A DNA stretch of 16,476 bases from Clostridia bacterium. GTDB taxonomy: Bacteria; Bacillota; Clostridia; UBA1381. Of this stretch, positions 6,658-13,834 are shown piece by piece; the first letter of the stretch is position 1; each line of letters begins with the position of its first letter. The stretch spans positions 1-16,476 of the forward strand of contig RQCD01000013.1 in NCBI GenBank assembly GCA_008668455.1. Reading direction: 5' to 3'. The notes below the pieces were generated by a model that was given only the letters and a program-made list of their open reading frames with translations, had not been told where the DNA came from and did not search any database. The position numbers and the translations under genes are program-made.

Positions 6658-6698
6658 ATCCATCCCTCCCAAAATCTATCGGAGTATTTCCGATACTG

Positions 6699-6726
6699 TA
6701 TAGTATGAAAATAACGGTCAGAATGT
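6699..6726 (-). promoter_or_regulatory. Sigma-K-type sporulation promoter before dpaAB
   Basis: The minus strand reads AC (6726-6725), a 17-bp spacer, then CATACTATA (6707-6699), fitting the sigma-K consensus AC-n17-CATAnnnTA. The related sigma-E -10 also fits CATAnnnT, but its -35 is not evident. A 14-bp palindrome, ATACTATACAGTAT, overlaps the -10. The match to known sigma-K control of spoVF raises confidence. Confidence 0.7.
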
Positions 6727-6732
6727 GAGCAT

Positions 6733-6776
6733 AAAAACGAAGGATGTAAAAAGACCGCACTCTTCTTACATCCTTC
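6733..6776 (-). terminator. Terminator of the truncated merR gene
   Basis: On the minus strand GAAGGATGTAAGAAGA pairs with TCTTTTTACATCCTTC, 16 pairs with one G-U, around a GTGCGG loop. GTTTTTA follows. On the plus strand the G-U becomes an A-C mismatch and there is no T-run, so it belongs to the minus strand. Confidence 0.88.
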
Positions 6777-6786
6777 ATGATTTACT

Positions 6787-7005
6787 CTATAATTTCACAC
6801 CCGGCATCATTCTGAATCCGTAATAACTCCCTGCCCTTTTATACATCAGAATGCGATGCATAGTTTCAAGCTGCTCATTCGTGTAATAACGGTAACCTGT
6901 AAAGCTGTCTACAAATGCCGGTTTCAAAAGACCCACCTTGTCATAATACCGCAGTGTTTTGACCGTTGTTTTGGAAAGCTTTGAAAATTCTCCGATACGA
7001 AGCAT
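6787..7005 (-). CDS. Truncated MerR-family regulator (72 aa)
   Basis: The first 58 residues are an ordinary MerR DNA-binding domain: MLRIGEFSKLSKTTVKTLRYYDKVGLL, then the wing GYRYYTNEQLETMHRILMYKRAG. Family members continue with GFSLxEI, a coiled-coil helix and often an effector domain, reaching 120-280 residues. Here the sequence leaves the family pattern after KRAG and stops at TAG 14 residues later, with no dimerisation helix. The start is ATG 7005, with GGGGAG as ribosome site. Promoter, operator and terminator are all intact, so the truncation looks like an internal deletion or a gene remnant rather than random decay. It may still bind its operator weakly, or be non-functional. The family is certain; function is doubtful. 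Confidence 0.8.
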   Translation of the reverse strand: MLRIGEFSKLSKTTVKTLRYYDKVGLLKPAFVDSFTGYRYYTNEQLETMHRILMYKRAGSYYGFRMMPGVKL

Positions 7006-7040
7006 CTGACCTCTCCCCTTTCAATGCTTGGTTCATCACC

Positions 7041-7071
7041 ATTATACACCCTCCTCATGGGGGAGAGTCAA
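7041..7071 (-). promoter_or_regulatory. MerR-type promoter with 19-bp spacer and operator dyad
   Basis: On the minus strand TTGACT (7071-7066) and TATAAT (7046-7041) are 19 bp apart, longer than normal. Inside the spacer CTCTCC and GGAGGG form an imperfect dyad around CCCATGA. An overlong spacer holding a dyad is the hallmark of MerR-controlled promoters, in which the activator untwists DNA. It drives the truncated merR gene. Confidence 0.85.
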
Positions 7072-7079
7072 GCGTTTTG

Positions 7080-7114
7080 AAAAAAAAAGCTGTCCGCAAT
7101 GGAACAGCTTTTTT
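7080..7114 (-). terminator. Terminator of the uracil permease gene
   Basis: AAAAAAGCTGT (minus strand 7114-7104) pairs with 7093-7083 across a 10-nt loop, followed by an unbroken T-run to 7080. It lies 15 bases past the permease stop. Confidence 0.9.
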
Positions 7115-7128
7115 CAACATATCAGAAT

Positions 7129-8484
7129 TTAGTCCTCACTATTTTTCAGCATCAGATTTGTCACGATACCCAAAATCAGAGCAACTGCAACCGGGGTCAG
7201 GGTAACGCTTCCAAATGTCAGCGACAAACCGCCGATTCCTGCAATCAGAATGACCGAAACAACAAACAGATTCTTATTCTTATCCAAGTCAATATCCTTA
7301 AACATTCTCAAACCGCTGACTGCGATAAAGCCATAAAGCGTCATGCAGACACCGCCCATGACACAGGACGGAATGGAATTTACAATCGCAACAAACGGAG
7401 ACAGGAACGAAATCAGAATTGCACCGATAGACGCTGCAAGGATTGTGGCAACCGAAGCGTTTCCGGTAATCGCTACACAGCCGATGGATTCTCCGTAGGT
7501 TGTGTTCGGACATCCTCCGAAGATTGCGCCTGCCATAGAACCCACACCGTCTCCCAAAAGTGTTCTGGAAAGACCCGGCTTTTCCAATAAGTCTCTCCCA
7601 ATGACAGAGGACAGGTTCTTATGATCTGCAATATGCTCTGCAAAAACCACAAACGCAACCGGAACATAAGCCACAGCAACCGTTCCGACATACGTTCCGT
7701 TTAATTCTCCAAAGCCCTTTGCGGCTGTTAAGAATGTAAAATCCGGAACAGCAATGAAGGTATGTAAGCCTATGCCGTCTGCCACCAGTGCATTAAACGG
7801 AGAGAAATCCAATACCTTTAACGCGTCAATCCCTGCTGCGTTTCCAATAACGGTGAAAATAGCAGAAACCGCATAGCCTGCTGCAATACCGATAATGAAT
7901 GGAATCAGCTTTGCCGTTCTCTTTCCGAAGGTGGATGCCAGGATGACAGTGTACAGGGTTACCAAACCGCAAACAAAGCAAACAAGCGGCGACGCTGCCT
8001 GTGTCTCTCCGATCATCACATTTCCGCTTACGATATCCCCAACAGCATTTCCTGCCAGAGAAAGTCCGATAATGGCAACCGTCGGTCCGATTACCACTGC
8101 CGGCATAAGGCGGTTAAGCCAATTAACGCCGACTGCCTTTACAATTGCCGCAATAAAAACATACACCAAGCCTGCAAAAATCGCACCCAGAATCAATCCT
8201 AAATACCCCAGTGACATTGATACACCGCCTGCAAAGGCTGCCGCCATAGAGCCTAAAAACGCAAAAGACGAACCCAAGAAAACAGGACTCTGCTTTTTCG
8301 TAAATGCAATATAGACAAGTGTTCCTACACCGGCGCCAAAGAGCGCTGCTGCCGGGCTCATTCCGTTTCCGACAATTACCGGAACAACCAACGTTGCCGC
8401 CATAATCGCCAGAAGCTGCTGGATTGCAAATACAATCAGCTGACCAAACCTCGGCTTATCCTCAACCTGATAAATAATTTTCAT
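7129..8484 (-). CDS. uraA: Uracil permease, NCS2 family
   Basis: This is an integral membrane nucleobase:cation symporter of 451 residues, importing uracil for salvage into pyrimidine nucleotides. It has the alternating hydrophobic segments of the 14-helix NCS2 fold. TM1 contains FAIQQLLAIMAATLVVPVIVG. The substrate region has VVFAEHIADHKN and NTTYGESIGCVAITG; their Glu residues correspond to the uracil- and proton-handling glutamates of UraA. Xanthine permeases differ in these motifs, so uracil is preferred as the substrate. The start is ATG 8484 with GGAGG about 10 bases upstream. Forty-two codons of open frame further upstream lie in the leader and overlap its attenuator hairpin, so they are not coding. 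No pyr gene adjoins. Leader structure suggests pyrimidine-controlled attenuation. Confidence 0.93.
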   Translation of the reverse strand: MKIIYQVEDKPRFGQLIVFAIQQLLAIMAATLVVPVIVGNGMSPAAALFGAGVGTLVYIAFTKKQSPVFLGSSFAFLGSMAAAFAGGVSMSLGYLGLILGAIFAGLVYVFIAAIVKAVGVNWLNRLMPAVVIGPTVAIIGLSLAGNAVGDIVSGNVMIGETQAASPLVCFVCGLVTLYTVILASTFGKRTAKLIPFIIGIAAGYAVSAIFTVIGNAAGIDALKVLDFSPFNALVADGIGLHTFIAVPDFTFLTAAKGFGELNGTYVGTVAVAYVPVAFVVFAEHIADHKNLSSVIGRDLLEKPGLSRTLLGDGVGSMAGAIFGGCPNTTYGESIGCVAITGNASVATILAASIGAILISFLSPFVAIVNSIPSCVMGGVCMTLYGFIAVSGLRMFKDIDLDKNKNLFVVSVILIAGIGGLSLTFGSVTLTPVAVALILGIVTNLMLKNSED

Positions 8485-8518
8485 TTGTTCTACCCCTCCG
8501 TAAAGTTTCTTTAGGCAT

Positions 8519-8558
8519 AAAAAAACTGACAATTGCGATGATAAAAAAACAATGTCAG
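8519..8558 (-). terminator. Attenuator-like terminator in the uraA leader
   Basis: In the minus-strand leader CAG-side arm 8558-8550 pairs with 8535-8526 (CTGACA and TTG, with one bulge) and is followed by seven T (8525-8519). It precedes the uraA ribosome site by about 20 bases, so it would stop transcription before the gene unless an alternative fold forms. Confidence 0.7.
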
Positions 8559-8597
8559 CTCTTTTTACCAAAATCAAAAGAAAATGAACAGAAAATA

Positions 8598-8630
8598 TTA
8601 AAAATCCCATGGTGATTTTTAAAGCCTCTC
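8598..8630 (-). promoter_or_regulatory. Candidate regulatory hairpin and PyrR-like sequence in the uraA leader
   Basis: The leader runs about 170 nt, from near 8653 to 8485. TGAGAGGCTTT (8631-8621) matches the conserved CNGNGAGG loop of PyrR sites at all but the first base. It overlaps a 9-bp hairpin, TTAAAAATC (8622-8614) with 8606-8598. I could not draw a good PyrR stem around the loop, so the assignment is tentative. Confidence 0.35.
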
Positions 8631-8659
8631 ATATTCATCCCCCTTTGCACGTTTCTACA

Positions 8660-8688
8660 ATCATATCAGAAATCAGACAAAAAGTCAA
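8660..8688 (-). promoter_or_regulatory. Sigma-A promoter of uraA
   Basis: On the minus strand TTGACT (8688-8683) and TATGAT (8665-8660) are 17 bp apart. A run of nine A just upstream of the -35 resembles an UP element. RNA would start near 8653. Confidence 0.8.
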
Positions 8689-8771
8689 GTGTTTTTTTTT
8701 AAATTTATCAAATAATCTGAAAAATTTACGAAATTTTTTCTCATTTAACGCGGGAATGCCAAATAAAACAT

Positions 8772-8809
8772 AAAAACGGCTAAAATCCGTCCTAAGGCGG
8801 ATTTTAGCC
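8772..8809 (-). terminator. Terminator of the NlpC/P60 gene
   Basis: GGCTAAAATCCG and its perfect complement (8809-8798 with 8789-8778, 12 bp) enclose an 8-nt loop, followed on the minus strand by GTTTTTA. The remaining bases up to the uraA promoter (8689-8771) are AT-rich and hold nothing else I recognise. Confidence 0.9.
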
Positions 8810-8830
8810 TGAAGCTATGTCTTTCTTCTT

Positions 8831-10261
8831 TTATGAAACCCTTCTTGCGCCTACATAGGTTGAGTAGCTGCTCATTTTACTCAAAGAAGTGTAGCAAACT
8901 GTTTTTCCCGGGCTCGGAGAATGGATGACAGAACCGTTCCCTGCGTAGATTCCCACGTGGGAAATTCCTGCGCCCTTCGAGAAGAACACCAGATCTCCCG
9001 GCTGAAGCTCGCTTCTTGATACGCTTACACCGTTATGATACTGCTCCTTTGATGACCGGCTGACCGAGATTCCGTTTTTCCGGCATACATACTGCACCAA
9101 ACCGGAGCAGTCAAACCCGGACGGAGAAGTTCCGCCGTATACATAGCGCACTCCAAGATATTTCTTTGCTTCCTCCACAATTGCCTGTCCCTTGCTGCCT
9201 GCCGGAGCGCTTGTCTTTGATTCTGTATTCACCGCAGCAGCCTCAGCTGTCTTGGTTGCAGACTTTTTCGTTTTGACTGTTGCTGCGGTCTTTTTTGCAG
9301 CCTCCTTTGCAGCTTTTTCTGCCGCTGCCTTTTCAGCTGCCTGCTTTTGTGCCTGAATTTCTTCTTCCGTCTGAATATAATCAGACTTCACATAAGCATA
9401 TCTTCCGTTAACCGAAATTTTTGTCCAGTTCGATCCCTTTGTTACAATGGAACACTTTGTACCGTCGGAAAGGGAATCCACAATTTCAGCAGAATCGTTC
9501 GGGAATGCGCGGACATTCACAGACGAACCCTGTGCGCTGATCACACCCGGCTTTGCCATTGCCTGCATCTGATCCTTTCTGAGACTTAAAATTGTCTCCT
9601 TCGGAACGGTATTCTCCACCGTTACATAATCGGCAAGCATATAGCCTAAATCATAGTGATCGCCATAATAAACCTTCAGCCAGCCATCCTCCAGCCGCTC
9701 CAGAATCACGATCTTATCGTCCTCATCCAGCTGATCAATAACGTTTGTCCCATCCGTTCCGATGCCGTCGCGGATATTCACACCGCCGGCATTTGTGCTT
9801 CCGATTTCATAAGCAAAATTTTCTAAATAAGCCTTCTGCGCTTCCTCATAGGACTCTGTGATAAATTCTGCAAAAACATATCCGGTCTGATCTCCAAAGG
9901 AAATTTTGTACCAATCACCCTCCTGACCGGAAATCTGCACCTCCTGTGCACAGCTGAGCTGACCGATCATCTCTGATTCCTGATTTGCTTCACTACGGAC
10001 ATTCAGCACGTTTTCCGTGATCAGGACATATCCCTTTTCCGGAATCTTCTTTTCTTCCTGTGTTTCCTGATTCTCTGCTGTCTCCGGGGTATCGCCCTCA
10101 CCGTCGCCGGCTAAAACTGCCGGAGCCGGCGCAGGGGAAACAGGAGCGACAACCGCCCTGTCTGCCTTTGCATTTGTCACTAAGGACGCCTGCTTTGCCG
10201 CCAGAGAGCCTACCATCGCAACAGCCAGAAAAGCTGCCAGCGAATGTTTCAGATTTCTCAT
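8831..10261 (-). CDS. Secreted NlpC/P60 peptidoglycan endopeptidase with three SH3 domains
   Basis: This is an exported cell-wall hydrolase of 476 residues, of the type that cuts the gamma-D-Glu to diaminopimelate bond in peptidoglycan stems. The signal peptide covers about residues 1-33 (MRNLKHSLAAFLAVAMVGSLAA). A Pro/Ala and Glu/Thr-rich segment follows. Three bacterial SH3 repeats lie near 75-136, 153-217 and 240-298, each with an N(V/I)R motif. An Ala/Lys-rich linker (300-357) is probably a helical spacer. The catalytic domain (360-476) has Cys385 in GFDCSGLV, His435 in SHVGIYAG and His447 in VIHSPSPG, the expected catalytic triad. The start is ATG 10261, with GGAGG 8 bases upstream; an upstream in-frame ATG at 10276 overlaps that site. 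The gene has its own consensus promoter and a strong terminator, so it is monocistronic. Confidence 0.94.
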   Translation of the reverse strand: MRNLKHSLAAFLAVAMVGSLAAKQASLVTNAKADRAVVAPVSPAPAPAVLAGDGEGDTPETAENQETQEEKKIPEKGYVLITENVLNVRSEANQESEMIGQLSCAQEVQISGQEGDWYKISFGDQTGYVFAEFITESYEEAQKAYLENFAYEIGSTNAGGVNIRDGIGTDGTNVIDQLDEDDKIVILERLEDGWLKVYYGDHYDLGYMLADYVTVENTVPKETILSLRKDQMQAMAKPGVISAQGSSVNVRAFPNDSAEIVDSLSDGTKCSIVTKGSNWTKISVNGRYAYVKSDYIQTEEEIQAQKQAAEKAAAEKAAKEAAKKTAATVKTKKSATKTAEAAAVNTESKTSAPAGSKGQAIVEEAKKYLGVRYVYGGTSPSGFDCSGLVQYVCRKNGISVSRSSKEQYHNGVSVSRSELQPGDLVFFSKGAGISHVGIYAGNGSVIHSPSPGKTVCYTSLSKMSSYSTYVGARRVS

Positions 10262-10303
10262 ATATGTAGCCTCCAAAAGTTATTTCAAAATTGTTACAAA
10301 TCT

Positions 10304-10332
10304 ATTATACACTATTTTTTTCGATTTGTCAA
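10304..10332 (-). promoter_or_regulatory. Perfect consensus sigma-A promoter of the NlpC/P60 gene
   Basis: On the minus strand TTGACA (10332-10327) and TATAAT (10309-10304) are 17 bp apart, with no departure from consensus. The leader is short, about 35 nt, which predicts strong constitutive expression. Confidence 0.9.
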
Positions 10333-10377
10333 ACATTTTTAACAACTTTTTTTGATTTTTGTAATATTTTTGTAATT

Positions 10378-10686
10378 TCAATCCTTCTGCTTCTTGAAAA
10401 GAAAGCATTCTCCGGTTTTTTGATCAAAAATTTCATGATTGTTCTGAAGCTGTTCTGAAAGCTCTTTGAAAAGGAGTGCGTCTACCGGGCAATGCAGAAT
10501 CTTAGACATTTTCATTGCCAATGAGACGCCTGGAACAGCTCTCCCCTTTTCGTAGCTGATCAGCATTGGAGTAGAGATTCCGAGCAGCCGGGCAAGCTCC
10601 GACTGTGTATAGTCCATACGCTTTCGCTGCCAGCGGATTCGCTCTCCAATCATTCTCGCTTCCTGTTCCCTGTTCAATTCAATCAC
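10378..10686 (-). CDS. XRE-family helix-turn-helix protein (102 aa)
   Basis: This is a small cytoplasmic DNA-binding protein. Residues 12-66 form a Cro/C1-type helix-turn-helix (IRWQRKRMDYTQSELARLLG, then STPMLISYEKGRAVPG). A short polar tail contains HEIFDQKTGECFLFKK. It starts at GTG 10686, sharing a GTGA overlap with the rsmA TGA, and a GGAGG site lies about 8 bases upstream inside rsmA. Translation is therefore coupled to rsmA. No terminator hairpin was seen after its TGA (10378-10380); the AT-rich gap to 10303 holds the NlpC promoter. It is unlike the XRE protein at 2993 apart from the shared fold. Its target is unknown, although the adjacent NlpC gene is a possibility. Confidence 0.88.
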   Translation of the reverse strand: MIELNREQEARMIGERIRWQRKRMDYTQSELARLLGISTPMLISYEKGRAVPGVSLAMKMSKILHCPVDALLFKELSEQLQNNHEIFDQKTGECFLFKKQKD

Positions 10687-11552
10687 GTCTTATGCCTCCG
10701 TTCTTCAATGCTCTTTAATTCCTTTGTAATTCTTTCAAATTCCTCCAACCCTAATTTTTCTCCCCGGATCATAGGCGAAATTTCCGCCCGCTCCAAAGCG
10801 CTTGTCAAAACATCCTTTTCATATCCGAATACATGCGAAAGACAGTTCAGGAGCGTTTTTCGCCGCTGTGCAAACGCCGCCCTCACAATCCGGAAAAAGA
10901 GTGTTTCGTCCACGCTTTCAAGGTTCGGTTTTTCCGGAACATGCATTCTGAGTACTGCGGAATCCACCTTGGGCGGCGGAAAAAATGAACCGGCAGGAAC
11001 GATTGTGATGATCTCCGGCTCAGTGTAATACTGACACAGCACACTGATTGCTCCATATTCCTTTGTTCCTGCCGGAGCGCAGATTCTCTGGGCAACCTCC
11101 TTTTGAATCATGACCACAATGTCCGAAACCGGCAGCTTGTTTTCAAGCAGTCCGGTCAGAATCGGCGTGGTGATATAATAAGGCAGATTTGCCGCAACGC
11201 TGACCCTTTGTCCGGGGAAACGTTCTGCAATCACCGCTCCCAAATCCATCTTCATCACGTCGCCTATGAGGATTTCCACATTATCAAGCCCCTCCAGCGT
11301 TTCCTCCAAAACAGGAACTAACCGCCGGTCAAGCTCAACCGAAACAACAGATGAGAAATGCTTTGCAAGCTCCTTTGTTAAAACACCGAAGCCAGGGCCG
11401 ATTTCAATTGCCGCGTCCGCAGCGCCTGCCGCAGCACAAATATCCTCCAAAACGTCCGGATCCAGCAGGAAATTCTGCCCCAAGCCTTTGGAGAATGTAA
11501 ATCCGTGACGTGCTGCAAGCTCTTTAATTACCTTTGGTGAGGTCAGCTCCAT
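10683..11552 (-). CDS. rsmA: 16S rRNA dimethyladenosine transferase RsmA (KsgA)
   Basis: This enzyme dimethylates two adjacent adenosines in the 3'-terminal helix of 16S rRNA, using S-adenosylmethionine, late in 30S assembly. The 289 residues match the normal family length. Visible motifs are GQNFLLDP near residue 25, the SAM loop EIGPGFGVLT (50-59), the acidic strand end VELD near 72, and the catalytic motif NLPYYITTP (122-130). The C-terminal helical domain includes AQRRKTLLNCLS. ATG 11552 lies four bases after the galT TAG. Its ribosome site GGAGAATAG lies within the galT end, so galT, rsmA and the downstream XRE gene form one unit. Coupling to galT is unusual in my experience but cannot be judged here. 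Confidence 0.97.
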   Translation of the reverse strand: MELTSPKVIKELAARHGFTFSKGLGQNFLLDPDVLEDICAAAGAADAAIEIGPGFGVLTKELAKHFSSVVSVELDRRLVPVLEETLEGLDNVEILIGDVMKMDLGAVIAERFPGQRVSVAANLPYYITTPILTGLLENKLPVSDIVVMIQKEVAQRICAPAGTKEYGAISVLCQYYTEPEIITIVPAGSFFPPPKVDSAVLRMHVPEKPNLESVDETLFFRIVRAAFAQRRKTLLNCLSHVFGYEKDVLTSALERAEISPMIRGEKLGLEEFERITKELKSIEERRHKT

Positions 11553-11556
11553 TGCT

Positions 11557-12531
11557 CTATTCTCCGATTTTCTTTAAAAATTTTTCGTGTGCGGCGCGAA
11601 GCTCCTTTGCCTTATCCTCCGGTGCAGTCGGATTGCAGTGCGCCCACGCGCCTGTTTCGGAGGAGGCATTATATTTGATCTTATCCGCAGAACGCATCGG
11701 CGGATAAAATGCAATATGGAAATGATGGAAATCTGTGTTGCCGCTGTTGACCGGATTCTGGTACATACACATCATATACGGGAAGGTATAGTCAAAAAGA
11801 CTGTCCAGCATACCGGCAGTTTCTTTCAAGGTCTTTGCCAGGCTGTTCTTCTCCTCCTCCGTCATCTGCGAAAGATTCTGAATATGCCGCTTTGCAGAAA
11901 TATAGACGCCATACGGGTATTCACAGAAAAACGGCAGGAACACGATAAAATCGTCATTTTCAAAGATCACACGCGATCCGGCTTTCTTCTCATCCTCTAA
12001 CATATCGCACATCAGGCAGCGACCGGTTTCGTCCAGATGCTCCCGGAAGGAAGCCATTTCCAGCTCGATTTTTTTGGGGATTACGGAATAGCCGTAAATC
12101 TGACCGTGCGGATGCGGCATCGTTACTCCCACTGCTGCGCCGCGGTTTTCAAAGATAAAGACGTACTTGATTTTTTCATCCTTCTGAATTTCCTCAAAAC
12201 GCTGCTGCCACAGATCCACCAGCTCGCGGATATGCGGAACCTTCAGCTCCGGAAGCGTTACGGTATGCTCCGGCGAATACAAAATCACTTCACACTTTCC
12301 GTAAGCCGGACGCGTTTTGTAAAGCTCCGTTGCCACATCATCCGGCTCGGGAGGATTCTGGCTTAATGCCGGGAAGTCATTATCGTATTTATAAACGGTA
12401 AAATGATCCGGAACTTTTCCAGAGCCCGGACAAAACGGACACCAGTCCTTCGGCATCTGCGGCCGGTTCTGCCGGTGCGATGCGATCATCACCCAATCTT
12501 TAATTAACGGATTCCAACGTAATTCTGCCAT
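11557..12531 (-). CDS. galT: Galactose-1-phosphate uridylyltransferase
   Basis: This Leloir-pathway enzyme exchanges UMP between UDP-glucose and galactose 1-phosphate. It has 324 residues and belongs to the HIT-superfamily GalT class I. The zinc-site CPFCPGSG lies near residues 31-38. The active-site motif MPHPHGQIYG has His142 as the predicted uridylylated nucleophile. The C-terminal half carries DFHHFHIAFYPP and a second Cys pair, CLMC (172-175). The start is ATG 12531, with AAAGGAAA as ribosome site. No galK or galE is in the window, so the rest of the pathway is elsewhere. It heads an operon with rsmA. The exact sugar-1-phosphate specificity is inferred from family membership. Confidence 0.93.
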   Translation of the reverse strand: MAELRWNPLIKDWVMIASHRQNRPQMPKDWCPFCPGSGKVPDHFTVYKYDNDFPALSQNPPEPDDVATELYKTRPAYGKCEVILYSPEHTVTLPELKVPHIRELVDLWQQRFEEIQKDEKIKYVFIFENRGAAVGVTMPHPHGQIYGYSVIPKKIELEMASFREHLDETGRCLMCDMLEDEKKAGSRVIFENDDFIVFLPFFCEYPYGVYISAKRHIQNLSQMTEEEKNSLAKTLKETAGMLDSLFDYTFPYMMCMYQNPVNSGNTDFHHFHIAFYPPMRSADKIKYNASSETGAWAHCNPTAPEDKAKELRAAHEKFLKKIGE

Positions 12532-12581
12532 ATCTTCTGTTTCCTTTCATAATTTGCTGATGCACTTTTCTCAACATTGTT

Positions 12582-12610
12582 ATTTTACTATAGGTTTTTT
12601 TATTTTTCAA
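12582..12610 (-). promoter_or_regulatory. Probable promoter of galT-rsmA-xre
   Basis: On the minus strand TTGAAA (12610-12605) and TAAAAT (12587-12582) are 17 bp apart, each one base from consensus. RNA would start about 45 bases before galT. No terminator hairpin separates it from dapL upstream, so readthrough from dapL is also possible. Confidence 0.6.
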
Positions 12611-12622
12611 TACGTATTTTTC

Positions 12623-13834
12623 TCAAAGAATCTTCCGGATTCGCTCCACTGCTTCAGCAGTTTTTTCACGGTCTCCGAATGCTGTCAGACGGATATATCC
12701 CTCTCCAGCAGGACCAAATCCGACGCCCGGCGTCGTAACAACATTTGCCTGCTCCAAGAGTGTGTCAAAAAATTCCCAGGATTTTTTCCCGTCCGGCGTT
12801 TTTGCCCAGATATAAGGCGCATTCACGCCGCCGTAAACTGTCAGCCCTGCGTTTTTAAGTCCCTCGCGGATCAATCCTGCATTTTCCTGATAATAGGAAA
12901 TCGTTTCCCGGATCTGTGTTTTCCCGGCTTCGGTATAAACCGCCGCTGCCGCACGCTGGGTCACATACGGAACACCGTTAAACTTGGTGCACTGCCGTCT
13001 GTTCCAGAGTGCATTTAAGGAAGTATTGTTCCGGATGAGCACTTTCGGAACAACTGTATAAGCACACCGCGTACCGGTAAAGCCTGCTGTCTTGGAAAAG
13101 CTCCGGAACTCAATTGCACACTCCTTTGCACCCTCAATCTCAAAAATGCTATGCGGAACATCCGGGTCGGTGATAAATGCCTCATAAGCAGAATCATAGA
13201 GGATCACTGCGTCATTTTCTCTTGCATAATCCACCCACTTCTGAAGCTCCGTCCGATTTGCCGCCATACCGGTTGGGTTATTGGGGAAACAAAGATAAAT
13301 CATATCCACCTTTTGTTTTGGAATTTCCGGCAGAAAACCGTTCTCCTCTACGCAGTCCATATAAACAAGCTTTGACCAGCGGTCGCCGATAAAGTCGCCT
13401 GCCCGTCCGCTCATCGCATTGGTGTCGATATAAACCGGGTAAACCGGATTGCAGACAGCCACTACATTTTCCGCCGCAAAAATATCGGTAATATTTCCGC
13501 AGTCTGATTTTGCACCGTCTGACACAAAAATTTCATCCGTATCAATTGCCACGCCGCGTGCCTCATAATCGTTCTTTGCAATCAATTCGCGCAGAAAATC
13601 ATAACCCTGCTCCGGTCCATAGCCATGAAAACCCTCGAATGTTCCCATTTCGTCCACAGCCTTATGCATAGCATCAATCACCGCCGGTGCAAGCGGACGG
13701 GTAACGTCTCCGATTCCCATCCGGATCAGCTTTGCCTCCGGGCTCTTCGCCTGATATTCTGAAACCTTTTTTGCAATGGTTGAAAAAAGGTAGCTGCCGG
13801 GCAGCTTATTATAGTTCTCATTAATATTTGCCAT
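12623..13834 (-). CDS. dapL: LL-diaminopimelate aminotransferase
   Basis: This pyridoxal-phosphate enzyme converts tetrahydrodipicolinate directly to LL-diaminopimelate with glutamate as amino donor, bypassing the acyl-blocked steps of lysine synthesis. The 403-residue chain is a fold-type I aminotransferase. It has the DapL opening NINENYNKLPGSYLF, the RMGIGDVTRPL motif, NNPTG (185-189), the YDSAYEAF strand, and the PLP Lys248 in EFRSFSKTAGFTGTR. Length is normal. The start is ATG 13834 with GGAGGA upstream. It overlaps the end of dapF by 14 bases, so the two are translationally coupled, and DapF acts directly on its product. The product feeds peptidoglycan and lysine; its substrate branch is shared with dipicolinate synthase, encoded at 5221-6657. 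Confidence 0.96.
   Translation of the reverse strand: MANINENYNKLPGSYLFSTIAKKVSEYQAKSPEAKLIRMGIGDVTRPLAPAVIDAMHKAVDEMGTFEGFHGYGPEQGYDFLRELIAKNDYEARGVAIDTDEIFVSDGAKSDCGNITDIFAAENVVAVCNPVYPVYIDTNAMSGRAGDFIGDRWSKLVYMDCVEENGFLPEIPKQKVDMIYLCFPNNPTGMAANRTELQKWVDYARENDAVILYDSAYEAFITDPDVPHSIFEIEGAKECAIEFRSFSKTAGFTGTRCAYTVVPKVLIRNNTSLNALWNRRQCTKFNGVPYVTQRAAAAVYTEAGKTQIRETISYYQENAGLIREGLKNAGLTVYGGVNAPYIWAKTPDGKKSWEFFDTLLEQANVVTTPGVGFGPAGEGYIRLTAFGDREKTAEAVERIRKIL

Noticed and set aside
6004..6708. 234-codon plus-strand frame opposite dpaA
   Set aside because: It is antisense to a clear SpoVFA gene and has no domain pattern and no ribosome site.
8485..8653. Purine riboswitch in the permease leader
   Set aside because: The conserved purine aptamer core sequences are absent, and the permease motifs point to uracil.
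12546..12574. TTGAGA-17-TATGAA as the galT promoter
   Set aside because: RNA would start about 8 bases before the ATG and cut off the ribosome site. The pair at 12582-12610 gives a sensible leader.
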